A stretch of DNA of 64,000 bases from Nageia nagi. Lineage: Eukaryota > Pinophyta. The stretch covers positions 198,462,001 through 198,526,000 of the forward strand of contig JBITNC010000001.1 of the NCBI GenBank assembly GCA_050084985.1, read 5' to 3'. Shown piece after piece: positions 11,622 to 22,499 of the stretch. Under the pieces are notes generated by a model. That model saw nothing but the letters and a program-made list of their open reading frames with translations, was not told where the DNA came from and did not search any database. Each line of letters starts with the position of its first letter. Position 1 is the first letter of the stretch. The position numbers and the translations under genes were made by a program.

Positions 11622-12370
11622 AATGTCCCAAAAATACATATTTTTGTAAATGTCTCCTACAATTAATTATGAAAGTGAAAAAGGGCTCATATGACTAGGA
11701 GACATAACATTAAGTTATTTTCATTTATGTTTTATTTCTTTATGTTGTAATAAGGCACTTTAAGTCAAATTAGGGTTTGGGGATGTCAACTTGAAATTAG
11801 ATCCTCAAGCTATATAAGAGGATGGAGCATCCCATTTTGAGTATGTATTTGCTATTATATGACTTTGTATCTGAAACCCTAGGTTTCTTGAGGAAGGTTG
11901 CGCCTTACTCAAACTCCATTGTTTAGGAGATGTGCCCTATCTCTGTTGGAGGCATTTGCAGTTGACAAGAGATGAGCCTTGCTATTGCATTTGCAAACTA
12001 AGGAGATGTGCTCTTAGTCACTTGAAATTGCTGTGGGAGAAATCCAGCCAATTCGTGGTGATTTTTGCTATTGTGTTTTGTGCCCTTGCTTCCCTAGAAG
12101 GGCTTTCCAACTTTGTGAGCAATATTCAGCCAGATTTCTATGTTTTTTGAGTTAATAGAAATCCTAAGGGGGGTTTATCCCACTCTAGGGAGTTTTCCGA
12201 TTCATTTTATGTTCATATTTGAGTACCCTTTCGGATGCTCTTTCATTGTATCCATTTAGAAATTAATACAATTCTACCTTGACTGATTTTTCTAATTGCG
12301 TGCAACATTTGTGCTAATTTTTGTGTTTGAATATCTAGTTTTGTGTAAAATTAAAAAATGAGTCATTTCA
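11622..12370 (+). repeat. 5' LTR of H
   Basis: About 749 bp, matching 17265-18015 with scattered substitutions and small indels. It starts AATGTCCC right after the TSD, whereas the 3' LTR is preceded by TGT after its polypurine tract, so three terminal bases (TGT) seem lost or changed here. It ends ...CATTTCA. TATATAA at 11811-11817 is the likely core promoter. Confidence 0.85.
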
Positions 12371-12372
12371 AG

Positions 12373-12390
12373 TGGTATCAGAGTTGGTAT
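12373..12390 (+). promoter_or_regulatory. Primer-binding site of H
   Basis: TGGTATCAGAGTTGGTAT, two bases after the LTR. TGGTATCAGAG is complementary to the 3' end of plant initiator-Met tRNA, the usual minus-strand primer. Confidence 0.85.
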
Positions 12391-12594
12391 CTTGCCAGCC
12401 TGTGGTAGATCTAGCATTTTTCTATTGTGGGTATCCTAGTATTTTCCAAAGTTAGGGTTTCTAAAAAATCAAGGTTTTCAGAAAACTTGTGGGTATTGTT
12501 GATTTATGGTTAAAACTTATTTTCTATGGTAAAAAATAGGTCTGCCCAATTTTTTGGTGCAATTTGGTGCCTTGGATCTGAAAATTTAGAGTTT

Positions 12595-13829
12595 ATGCCT
12601 TTCGATTACATTTACTACACTCGTAGCAAAAAGAGGCAACAACAGCAAGAGGAAGAAATGGTAGATTAAACTATGCCTAAGAGGATGTGGGAAGAGGCTG
12701 AAAGAGAAAGAAAAATGAGGAGGGGAACACTATGGCCACTTTGATGAATTTGATGACCCAAATGGTGCGCAAGCAAGATGAGGCCTTGCAATTGGCAAGA
12801 TCTAAAGAGCCTAGGGCTGAAGCATCTAGGAGGACTCATTGGGGAGGAATCCTCAGCCAGCTCTCACACTCCCTTGCCCAAACCATCTAAACCCATGTTC
12901 ATCTGAAAATCTCTAATAGAGGTTAATGATATTCAAGGTGACTTGGATGAATTGTTTATGGAGTACTCTGAGAAACTAGAAAATTTTAGAGCTGTAGTAG
13001 GCTTTGATAGGTACTTGAAAATCATTGGAAAGAAGGTTGGAGAGGCCAAAAAGGAGAACAAGAAATTGCACAAAAATATGAGCATCCCTACATTCAATGG
13101 ACAAGATGGGTTGTCAGCTAGGGCATGGTTGCAAAAGCTTCAAACAAATTTTTCCTTGGACCCTATAGCTAAAGATGCTGTTCAAATTGCTACCCTTCAT
13201 CTTGAAGGTGGAGCATACTCATGGTGGCATCATGGTTTCGTAACCCAAGGGAATGGTGAGGTTTCTTCTTTTGAAGAATTTTGCCAAAGGTTACTAAATA
13301 GATTTGAAAGGAAAGATGTGGATGAGCTTTTCAAGGAACTTGTGACACTCGAACAAACTTCTTCTTTGAATGAGTATATTGAGAGTTTTGAGCAGATTGC
13401 TGTCCATGTACAAAACATTTCTCCAAAAAGGGTTATTTTCTTGTTTGTTGATGGGTGGTTGGAGCCATTGAAGGGTCTTGTGAAGGCCTTTGAACCAACC
13501 ACTCTTGAAAATGAAATCAAGAGAGCCATGAACCTTGAATCTATCATGCCACCAAGGCAGAAATATGTAGCATACAATACCCCTGTAAAACCACCATTTT
13601 CAGCCAAAAACATAGGCTTTGGATAGCCTAGAAGTGCAACATCCCACTTTGGGAGGGACAAGAATGCAATGGAGAAGCCAGAAATACCATATGGAGCTTC
13701 AAAAGCACCTTTCAAGCCCTCTAGAAATGCTATGTAGCAGCCAAAGATAGCATCCATGAGAGGGACGAACTTAGGAGGAAGCATCTTTGCTTCTCTTGCA
13801 AGACTCCTTGGACACCTGGCCATAAATGC
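12595..13829 (+). pseudogene. gag: Gag with zinc knuckle (element H), broken
   Basis: A short N-terminal Gln/Arg-rich piece starts at 12595 and meets a stop near 12669. The capsid core is open from 12943 to 13623 (227 codons). It carries ARAWLQKLQ, HLEGGAYSWWHH, VTQG and RVIFLFVDGWLEPLKG. A TAG closes it, and further TAG codons follow where Gln is expected. In another frame a CX2C...GHKC zinc knuckle with a Trp lies at 13788-13829, the form usual for chromovirus gag. Gag would package the RNA. Confidence 0.85.
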
Positions 13830-14443
13830 CAAGAAAAGGGCATGCATTGATTGAAGTGCATTCAGAAAGTTCAGAGAGTGAAGAGAAAGAGTACATGTCT
13901 TCTGAAGAGCTTGAAGAGTCTACACCACATGAAGAGCCCAAAGGAGGATCCCTTGCTACTCTTAGTGGGTTGAACCAATTTAGAACTATCAAGGTTCCAG
14001 GAAAGGCTTTGGGTGAAAAGGTAATGGTTCTAATTGATGGTGGTGCTACTTATAATTTTGTTGATGAAAAATTTATAGCATGTCAAAAATTGAAAATAGA
14101 AATCCTTCTTGGTTTTAATGTTGCAATTGGAAATGGTGATTTGATTCCTTGTAACAAGGTAGTTAGGCATTTAAAAATCAGTTTTGGGAGTTATGAGGTG
14201 GATGAACAATTTTTTGTCTTTTCCTTGGGTGGTATGCCTCACATGGTTCTAGGAGTACAATGGCTTTGGTCTCTTGGTGATTATGTTACTAATTATCAAA
14301 AATTAGAGCTGAAATTTGTGTTAGATGGGAAGAATATAGTGCTGCGTGGAGTTAAGGACAATTCCACCAAAGATGCATGCAATATTTTGGACGTGTCTTA
14401 TAAGCGCATGAACAAGTTAGTGCATCGTAAGGACAATATGTGA
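13826..14443 (+). pseudogene. pol: Retroviral-type aspartic protease (H)
   Basis: 206 codons open. An acidic, Ser/Glu-rich spacer leads to the protease core VLIDGGATYNFV; the canonical active-site triplet would be DSG or DTG, so DGG is unusual. HMVLGVQWLWSLG follows, a conserved gypsy protease tail. A TGA separates it from reverse transcriptase. It would cleave the Gag-Pol polyprotein. Confidence 0.8.
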
Positions 14444-14509
14444 GCTGCTATAATATTTCAAGCTGAAGGTAAAAATACTTCCACTACACACCCTCATATT
14501 CATGCTATT

Positions 14510-15190
14510 TTGCACAAGCATAGAAAGATTTTTGAGGATTTACCTAAAGGTTTGCCACCTAGTAGAGAATTTCAGCATGTTATTGAGTTGGAACCCAATA
14601 GCAAACCTGTGATAATTAGGCCATATAGACATCCTAAGGTTTTCAAAGATGAGATTGAGAAAACCATTAATGAACTCTTGGAGTGTTGTTCTATTAGTGA
14701 AGAAGAAAGATGACACTATGAGAATGTGCATTGATTATAGGGCCTTGAATAAAAAGACAAGCAAAAACAGGTATCCCAGCCCTAGAGTTGATGAGCTTAT
14801 TGATGAATTGCATGGGGCTAAGTACTTTTCAAAAATTGATCTTAGATCAGGCTACCATCAGATTTGCATAAGGGAAGAAGACATCCCAAAGACTGCTTTC
14901 AGGTGTCATTTTAGGCTTTTTAAATTTATGGTTATGCCCTTTGGTTTGACTAATGCACTTGCCACGTTCCAATCAGCTATGAATCAAATTTTTAGTAAGC
15001 AGTTAAGGAAGTTTGTGTTGGTATTTTTTGATGATATTTTGATTTATAGTAAGTCTTGGAATGAGCACTTACAACATTTGGATACAGTTTTAGACGTTCT
15101 GGAACAACAGAAATTTTATGCTAAACAGTCCAAGTGTGATTTTGTTATGACTGAAATTTTATATTTAGGACGTGATCAGCCAAGAAGGTG
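14510..15190 (+). pseudogene. pol: Gypsy reverse transcriptase (H)
   Basis: Two overlapping frames (14510-14713 and 14649-15200) with a frameshift at about 14700. Domain landmarks: HVIELEPNSKPV at the start, MCIDYRALN, KIDLRSGYHQI, FKFMVMPFGLTNA and the catalytic VFFDDILIYS (F-D-D). The frame shifts again near 15180 in the thumb. It would copy element RNA into DNA; catalytic acidic residues remain but the ORF is broken. Confidence 0.9.
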
Positions 15191-15765
15191 TATAGGTTGA
15201 CAAAGAAAAAATTGCAGCAGTACAAAAATGGCCAACCCCTACGATCCTGACTAAATTGAGAGGTTTCATTGGTCTTCGCAATTACTATAGGAGGTTCATT
15301 AAGGGTTTTTCTTGCTTAGCTGCCCCACTTACAAAATTGACTAAGAAAGGAGCTTTCTCATGATCTAATGATGCTTTGGTAGCATTCTTGAAGCTGAAGG
15401 AAATCATTACTACTCCTTTACTTGCTATTCCTGATTTTTCTATTCCTTTCACTATTGCTTGTGATGCTTCAGGTTTAGAAGTTGGAGCCATACTTATGCA
15501 AAAAGGGCATCCCGTTGCCTATGAGAGTAGGAAGTTCACCAAGGAGGAGTGCACCTTTAGCATCTATGACAAAGAGATACTAGCCATTATGCATGCCTTG
15601 ACCAAGTTCAAGCAATACTTGGTATGTGGTAAGTTTGTGGTCAAGAGTGATCATAACAGTTTGAAATATTTCCTTGGGCAATCTGAACTAAATGAAAGAC
15701 AACAAAATGGGTTACTAAGTTGTAGTCCTATGATTTCGAAATTGAATTTGTGAAAGGGAAGAAGA
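15191..15765 (+). pseudogene. pol: Gypsy RNase H (H)
   Basis: Includes the reverse transcriptase thumb/connection (RGFIGLRNYYRRFI) and the RNase H core: ACDASGLEVGAIL, YESRKF, KEILAIMHAL, and SDHNSLKYFL. A TGA replaces Trp before SNDA at about 15363, and a frameshift follows near 15700. Confidence 0.85.
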
Positions 15766-16850
15766 ATTCTCCAGCTGATGCATTGTCTAGATCCCCCCAT
15801 TTTAATTCTATTTCAGTTATTTCAGCAAATTGGAAGGTTAAAATTATGGCTGAATATGTTAAGAATGCATGGACTTCTAAACTTGTTGATGGCAGCCTTT
15901 TAGATGATAGGTACAACCTTAGAGAAGGGCTAATTTTTTATAAAAACAGAATTTTTATTGTACCTGAATCCAAGCTAAAAGAGGGACTTATACATTCCTT
16001 GCATGATGCACCACTTATTGGGCATCTTGGTTTCTTCAAAACTTACAAATTGGTGTGTGACAAGTTCACTTGGAAGGGGCTGAAAAATGACATTCTCAAG
16101 CATGTGCGTGAATACCAAGTTTGCCAAACAAACAAGATGGAAAACACACTTCCTGCAAGGTTACTACAACCATTGCCAATGCCAAATCAGAAATGGGAGT
16201 GTGTCCATGGACTTCATCATAGGACTTCCCAAGGTATACACGAGATTGCATATTCGTAGTGGTTGATGGGCTTCCTAAATTTGCTCATTTCTTTGCAATT
16301 TCAGCCACTTACACAGCCATGCAAGTTGCTGATTTGTTTTTCAGAGAAGTTTTCAGATTGCATGGGTTACCAAATATTATAGTTAGTGATAGGGAAAGCA
16401 AGTTTCTAAGCTTGTTTTGGCAAAAACTGTTCAAACTACGTGGTACTAAACTCACTTCTAGCACTAGCTATCACCCTCAAGTTGATGGATAAACTGAAAA
16501 TGTGAATAAATGGGTTGAAGGTTACTTGAGGAATTATGTTTCCAGCCATCAAAATGCATGGGTTAAGTGGCTGCACATGGGTGAATTCTGTTATAATTCC
16601 TCTTATCATATGTCCATTAAGATGTCTCCTTAAAAAGCTCTTTATAGTTATGATGCTCCAAATTTTACTGATTTGTTGTTGAGTGATAGTAGGGTGCCTA
16701 GAGCCCAAGATTTCATTGCAGAATACCAATACATGATGAGAACATTGAAGAACAACATTCAAATTGCACAGAATCAGCAGAAGAAATATGCAGACCAGAG
16801 AAGGGTGGAGCGCTCGTTTCAGGAAGGAGACATGGTTTATGTGAGGCTTT
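15750..16850 (+). pseudogene. pol: Gypsy integrase (H)
   Basis: The N-terminal zinc-binding motif is visible: HDAPLIGHLG with downstream CQTNK. Catalytic core pieces lie across frames 15750-16259 and 16259-16492, including IIVSDRESKF and SYHPQVDG. TAA replaces Gln after VDG and again near 16633. TAG replaces Gln twice near 16850-16866. The protein would insert the cDNA and produce 5-bp target duplications, consistent with TTTCC. Confidence 0.85.
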
Positions 16851-17261
16851 AGCCTTACAAGTAGTCCTCTTTGAAGAAAAGTGGTTCAAAGAAGCTTAAA
16901 CCATGTTTTTATGGTCCTTTTAAGGTGTTGTGTAAGATTGGTGAAGTGGCCTATGCGTTGGAGTTGCCAAAGGAAAGCAGTATTCACAATGTTTTCCATA
17001 TTTCACGTTTGAAAAAGGCATTGCGACAGTAGTTACAGCCACTTTCAAAGTTGCCTCCTTTGGATGATCAGGGCAAATTAATGCTTGAACTTGAATTGAT
17101 CCTAGAGACAAGGGAGAAGAAGTTGAAAAAAGAATTCTCAAAGAATATCTTGTGAAGTGGTATGATTTACCACTTGATGATGCTACATGGGAGGGTGGTG
17201 AAATTTTGAACTATCCAACCTTGCAGTTGCTTAAGGACAAGCAATTTGAGGAGGGTGGACT
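16851..17261 (+). pseudogene. pol: Integrase C-terminus and chromodomain (H)
   Basis: [19 protein letters not shown] and [11 protein letters not shown] form the usual GPY/F-like integrase tail. The downstream KNILVKWYDLPLDDATWEG stretch is the core of a chromodomain. Its position at the extreme 3' end marks H as a chromovirus, a lineage that may target chromatin marks. Stops interrupt the linker. Confidence 0.8.
17249..17261 (+). promoter_or_regulatory. Polypurine tract of H
   Basis: GAGGAGGGTGGAC immediately before TTGTAATGTCCC, the expected plus-strand priming site next to the 3' LTR. Confidence 0.7.
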
Positions 17262-17264
17262 TGT

Positions 17265-18015
17265 AATGTCCCAAAAATAAATATTTTTGTAAATGTCTCC
17301 AACACTTAATTATGAAAGTGAAAAAGGGCTCATATGACTAGGAGACATAACATTAAGTTATTTTCATTTATGTTTTATTTATTTATGTTGTAATAAGGCA
17401 CTTTAAGTCAAATTAAGGTTTGGGGATGTCAACTTGAAATTAGATCCTCAAGCTATATAAGAGGATGGACCGTCCCATTTTGAGTATCTATTTGCTATTA
17501 TATGACTTTGTATCTGAAACCCTAGGTTTCTTGAGGAAGGTTGCACGCTACTCAAACTCCACCATTGTTTAGGAGATGTGCCCTAGCTCTGTTGGAGGCA
17601 TTTGCAGTTGACAAGAGATGAGCCTTGCTGTTGCATTTGCAAACTAAAGAAATGTACCCTTAGTCACTTGAAATTGCTGTGGAAGAAATCCAGCCAGTTC
17701 ATGGTGATTTTTGCTAGTGTTTTGTGCCCTTGCTGCCCTAGAAGAGGTTTTCAGCTTTGTGAGCAATATTCAACTAGATTTCTGTGTTTTTTGAGTTAAT
17801 AGAAACCCTAAGGGGGGTTTATCCCACTCTGGGGAGTTTTTCGATTCATTTTATGTTCATATTTGAGTACCCTTTTGGATGTTCTTTCATTGTATCCATT
17901 CAGAAATTAATACAATTCTATCCTAACTGATTTTTCTAATTGCGGCACAACATTTGTGCTAATTTCTATGTTTGAATATCTAGTTTTGTGTAAAAATAAA
18001 AAATGATTCATTTCA
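17265..18015 (+). repeat. 3' LTR of H
   Basis: Direct repeat of 11622-12370 (the start may be TG at 17262). TATATAA at 17454-17460. It ends ...CATTTCA, followed by the TTTCC duplication at 18016-18020. Confidence 0.85.
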
Positions 18016-18238
18016 TTTCCATAAGACAAAGCATATTCTTCTCCATTACAAGAAATCTCCTCTGAAAAGCTCTCTCAAACATTGTAGTTTCAAGTTGATC
18101 TTCCTCTATTCTATCCATAGAATTTGCCCTTCTATTTCTTCTACTAATATTTGGATCAATAGGAACCAATTCAAGTTTTTGAGATCTTCTACCTTGCATC
18201 CACAAGCCTCAAAACAACAAACTTAAGATTTGATACCA
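18016..18238 (-). pseudogene. 5' internal start of the copia relic, with primer-binding site
   Basis: On the minus strand a primer-binding-like TGGTATCAAATC (18227-18238) abuts the LTR at 18241. A short basic ORF with KLELVPIDPN and RRNRR follows and runs to the H insertion point. Across H, the reading continues towards integrase at 11616. Gag and protease are not visible, suggesting an internally deleted element. Confidence 0.45.
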
Positions 18239-18240
18239 CA

Positions 18241-18540
18241 TGATTTGTAAGCTGTGTTATTCTAAAGATCATCAAATGTAGATTCTTAATTTATCCTTTT
18301 AAGTCTAATGGACTTTAGTGATCACCCATTAACATTGTAACAACAATAACAGTAAATAAAATGCAATCACATCCAAAAAATGAAGACACGGTTTTACCTT
18401 GGTTCACCCAATGTGAGCTTAGTCTAGCATGTTTGATTTTGATTAACGTCTTGGGTCAATAGAGCATTATACTAACAAGAGAATATCGAGATTCAATTAC
18501 CTCCAACAATCATTCATCCCCTTCTATTATCAACAAAACT
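18241..18540 (-). repeat. 5' LTR remnant of the copia relic
   Basis: Starts TGATTTGTAAGC in plus coordinates, two bases from the primer-binding site. It contains CTTGGTTCACCCAATGTGAG, matching the LTR remnant at 1787-2330. The outer edge near 18540 is uncertain, where it meets element K. Confidence 0.5.
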
Positions 18541-18542
18541 CC

Positions 18543-20330
18543 TTAACCTTGTAATAGTCTCCCATATCTTCCTCTATCAAAATGACTTGAATAAAATTCC
18601 ATAGAACAATCATACTCAAACAACCATGCTAAGGCATCTTTCCCCTCAACATCCTCAATTCCATACTGTTGTTCAAACTTTTCTTTGATTGCTACTTTGG
18701 ATACTTGCAAAATCTCTTTATTCCCATTAGCCTTAGTGCTATCGAAAAACTCAGTTTCTCCTAACTGATCCAAAATATTTAGGCTCAAACAATTAAATAT
18801 GAGATGACTACCTTCGTTATTCAAGTGGCTTCTATGATGACACCATATTGTTGTCCATTATTCAGTCTTGTGATTGCTCCAAGAATTGAGTTTCCCTTTT
18901 CTAGAGTAAATGCGCTTCCTGGTGCCCTTTTTTAGTACATTTTGGTAGATGTTCCTTCAAAGAGGCTAACTACTGCTCTTGCGAAATCAATCCCAAAACA
19001 ATCCCATTTCAATCTTTTTCTCAAGGCTATTGTCGACGCTTCTATTTGACTCTGTATAAAACCTTTGTTTACAACAACTTCAAAATGTATTCATTAATAT
19101 CCAAGCGTTGAAATAGATAGTTGCCTTCATCATTCAGCCTTCTTTGCTTTTCAACTTCAAAAAATCTCATAACATTTCCTAGATTAGTGTGTTTGGCCCA
19201 TACAGTCTTAGTAATACAGATTTGCTCTTCTTTTTGTATTAGATCGATATTTTTATAAGTTTGAACAGTCATTGTCCCATGCATGAAAACAATGTCATGT
19301 GTGCCCAAGTTTGAGTATGTACCTCTTAAGATGGCTTCGTATGATTTCCCTTTCTCAAACTCTTCGTGTAATGGATTGTTGAGCTTGCCTTCCAACTGTC
19401 ATACCTGTTGCAATTTCTCTTTATCCTTAGCCTTTGCTAAGTTTGATTTTCCTCTCATACTATCTAACCTATCAATGATTTCTATAAGTTCTTCAAACTG
19501 ATGGGCTCAAAGAAGACTGATTTCCCAAAGTTTCTTTTGTAATTTTGAGCTCATGAGTGAGCTCATCAACTCTTGCATTCATTTGCTTCAAAACTTCCTC
19601 CATGAATAGCCTATCACTAGTCATGTGCAAGAAGACAATATTCAAATCCTTCATTATACCCATGATATTTTGCAAATCAGAAATGGAAACTATTCTCTTG
19701 TTATGGATCAGATTTTTAACAAGCCTCATGGTATCGCCCAATCTAGACAAAACTTGCCCTTCTTGTTCAGTAGTTACTAGCAATTGTTCTTTCCATCCTC
19801 CATTGTAAATGTCTAGACCATCCCAAGAATATGAACTATTGCAAAAAACAGAATTAATTTCATACCTTCCATCAATGATATCCTCCAAACTTGGCATGTC
19901 ATCTTCTATATTCGTCCCATCCTCATTGCCAAAGTCAAAGATGAAATTAGTCCCATATGGTAATGGAACCTCAAGATGGGCCATGAATGACTTTGGGAAG
20001 CTTCTTCATTATTCCTAAATGCAGTAGTAATGTTCTCTCCCTCGGTGATCTCTTCAACCTCAATGTGTTTCTCCCTAGCAACGTCCTCCTAGGGTGGGGC
20101 AGTGTCTTCATTCTCTTCCTCAAGGGTGCCAAGTCCCCAAGCTTGTAAGAACCACATATAAAGACTTCTTTTTTCTTGTTATTGTAAAATGGGTTTTTGC
20201 AGATTCTTCTTAACATTTCCATGAATTCATGCCTTTTTTCCAATATTTCTGCACAGTCTTTAAAGGATGTCGCAAGTTTCAAGGTTTCAAGTCTCTCCTT
20301 GTATTCCAAAAATAGGGCGTCAATTTCCCA
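18543..20330 (-). pseudogene. Unidentified ORF of LTR element K, broken
   Basis: The minus strand carries a chain of open segments (about 20309-19971, 19984-19493, 19395-19069, 18824-18543). They read as one protein of roughly 550-600 codons interrupted by stops. The middle part (19493-19984) is acidic and then heptad-like, with VDELTHELKITKETL suggesting coiled coil. Later segments include SYEAILRGTYSNLGTHDIVF and GNYLFQRLDINEY. I recognise no gag, protease, polymerase or integrase motif. It lies just inside an LTR with a primer-binding site, so a non-autonomous retroelement ORF is inferred. Confidence 0.5.
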
Positions 20331-20709
20331 ACTCTACATGGCTGCCAATGATGCGAAGTAGACTATCCAGAGTATAGTGGTGAACTCCTAGGGCACCCAA
20401 AATGCCCAATGTCCCTCTCACATATGCTCAATTATTCTACAAAGCTAGACATCCTCTTCCAACACCCTCCAAATCTAAATTATGTCCCTAAAATTTGAAA
20501 ATAGTGCAAAGATATCTTCCAAACATTGGACGACCTCTTCCTGAGCCAAACGAACTTGAAAATGATGCCAAAAATGAGCCTAAAAATAGGACAATCTCTC
20601 CACCAAGTCCACCAAACCTGCAATTAGGGTTTTTGAACCCTAGATCTAGAAACTAAACTCCAAATAAAACTTCCCAACAAGGTTGTCAAGATCATTGGCT
20701 TTGATACCA
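20331..20709 (-). promoter_or_regulatory. Leader and primer-binding site of K
   Basis: The minus strand begins TGGTATCAAAGCCAATGATC at 20709, one base from the LTR, an initiator-Met-type primer site with one change. A roughly 380-bp leader without strong ORFs follows. Confidence 0.6.
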
Positions 20710-20710
20710 T

Positions 20711-21812
20711 TGTAATGAGTTGAGCTAGGGTTCTAATGATTTTAGCTAAATTTACCAAATCCAAACATGCTTATTACTCCAATTATCTTGACTAAAATCA
20801 AATCTAAATTATTGTTGAAAATGCATGTAAATGAACCCCAAAATTATAATTAAAGTACCAATCAACTCAACTCATCCATTCAAACATGCACAACCACCAC
20901 ATGAACTCAAATAATGCCCTATGAGTGGAACGACGTCTATAGGCTATAAAATACCAAGATCCAAGCATGCAAAAATTATAAGACAAGTATAAATAATTCT
21001 GAATAACCGAAATAAGTTAGAAATGTCACCAATTGAGCAAGAAAGATGCCCTAGCGGTGGGATGCCCCATTAGGGGTAATGTGTACAACCGAACCAAGTG
21101 CTCAAATAAATCTTTAATTGCTCTGAAAAAAAGGGATGAACTCCTAGAAGGCTGAGATGTGAAGCGATGCACCAAGATGACCTCCTAGGGTTGTACACTC
21201 CTCCCAATGGCTCCAAAGTTGGATGACCCTCCAAGACCTAGCTACTCTTAATGGATGTTGTGCCCTCCAAGAGGTTTGGGAAATGACTGATGCAGCCACA
21301 CACTCCAAGTAGAAGTGATGAGATATAATGATACATGCTCTAAGTGGTGCGCTCCTCCTTTTATAGGAGATTTTGAAATAATCATGAAATATTATTGATT
21401 GGCCGACCTACCTAACTTACACCTTGGAATCATAAAGTTACATTATGGGATCTCAAAATGGCCCCACAAATGGGACGTCCCACTTAGGGAGTATAAATGA
21501 GATCTACAGAAATACAAATAATATTCTAAGGGTGTCCCATTACCCAAGACAAATATTAAATCACACTTATGACTCAAAACACACCTAGAAGGCCCTAGAA
21601 GAGAGACGTCCCCTCTTGGAGTGCTCAGTTGTAGCATTTTTGCATCCAATCCGATTGGTTCATCATCATAGGGTCAAGATATTATTTTCTAATGACACCA
21701 AGACATAAAAATAACAATTAATCCTGCAAAAGGAGGGATGTCCCACTTCATGAGCTAAAATAGCAAGATGAATGGCACTCATGAATGGGACCCATAATTT
21801 TGGCTCATTACA
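20711..21812 (-). repeat. 5' LTR of element K
   Basis: About 1.1 kb with perfect 9-bp terminal inversions: TGTAATGAG at one end and CTCATTACA at the other. A minus-strand TATAAAAGG box lies at 21359-21365. The matching 3' LTR is not in the window; K is cut off near 18540. Confidence 0.75.
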
Positions 21813-22499
21813 TAACAAGAATTGCAAATGAAAATAGCTTGTTGAATGGCCATTTGCAAACTTTTACAAATCATGTTTGCAAAAATAAATGGAGAATCCT
21901 GTGATCACTAATCAGTCAACTACTAAGATGTTAGACAAAATACTACTGATGTTTTTTGGAAAGCAAATTGAAAAACGAGAAACATAAACTATTCTATCGA
22001 GCTAGAGGGAAATCTACTTACCCTAGCAGCTAGCTAATCCGAGTGGACCCTTGTTTGTTTAACTAGGAATATATTCCCCCTAGTTTATTCTTTCTCCTAT
22101 TTTAATCTACTCAATGTTCATAGAAATCATAAAGCTTTTTTATTACAAGAAATTAGAAACTTACAAATAAAATGCTTATATAGTCATAGAAAGGAATCTT
22201 CCCTAAACAAATTCTTTAATTTTATTTGGAGCAATTAATCTAACTTTATTCCAAAGATTCTAACATAACATTCCCCAAAATCATGTGATTTTGGGGAACT
22301 TCAGCAACTCTTGTCCATGTAGTGTCATGTTTTTATCACATCCACTTGAGAGCTCCATGTTACTTGGTTACCATGCCTATCATCCCAAGCCTAAGTATTA
22401 TCATTCACCCAATCTTAGCCATGAAGCAAAGTCTAAAATTTCAAAAAATGACTAAGTCTGGAAAGCCAAAAGTCGAGCTTAGGCCAAATTAGGGAATCC
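21813..22499. other. Unassigned AT-rich spacer with a short palindrome
   Basis: No ORF or known repeat recognised. A perfect 28-bp inverted repeat lies at 22271-22298 (arms TTCCCCAAAATCA, 2-bp loop). The segment separates K from the array of E and may include the undetected 5' terminus of E. Confidence 0.4.

Larger units (their letters stand above)
11622..18015 (+). mobile_element. Ty3/gypsy chromovirus H, near-complete
   Basis: A 6.4-kb element with both LTRs, primer-binding site, gag, zinc knuckle, aspartic protease, reverse transcriptase, RNase H, integrase, chromodomain and polypurine tract in canonical gypsy order. Multiple frameshifts and stops make it non-autonomous. The two LTRs look very similar by eye, so it is among the younger insertions here. 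It sits in a minus-strand copia relic with TSD TTTCC. Confidence 0.9.

Noticed and set aside
13230-13847. 205-codon minus-strand ORF
   Set aside because: It lies antisense to the gag of H and shows no independent motif; it is an overlap shadow.
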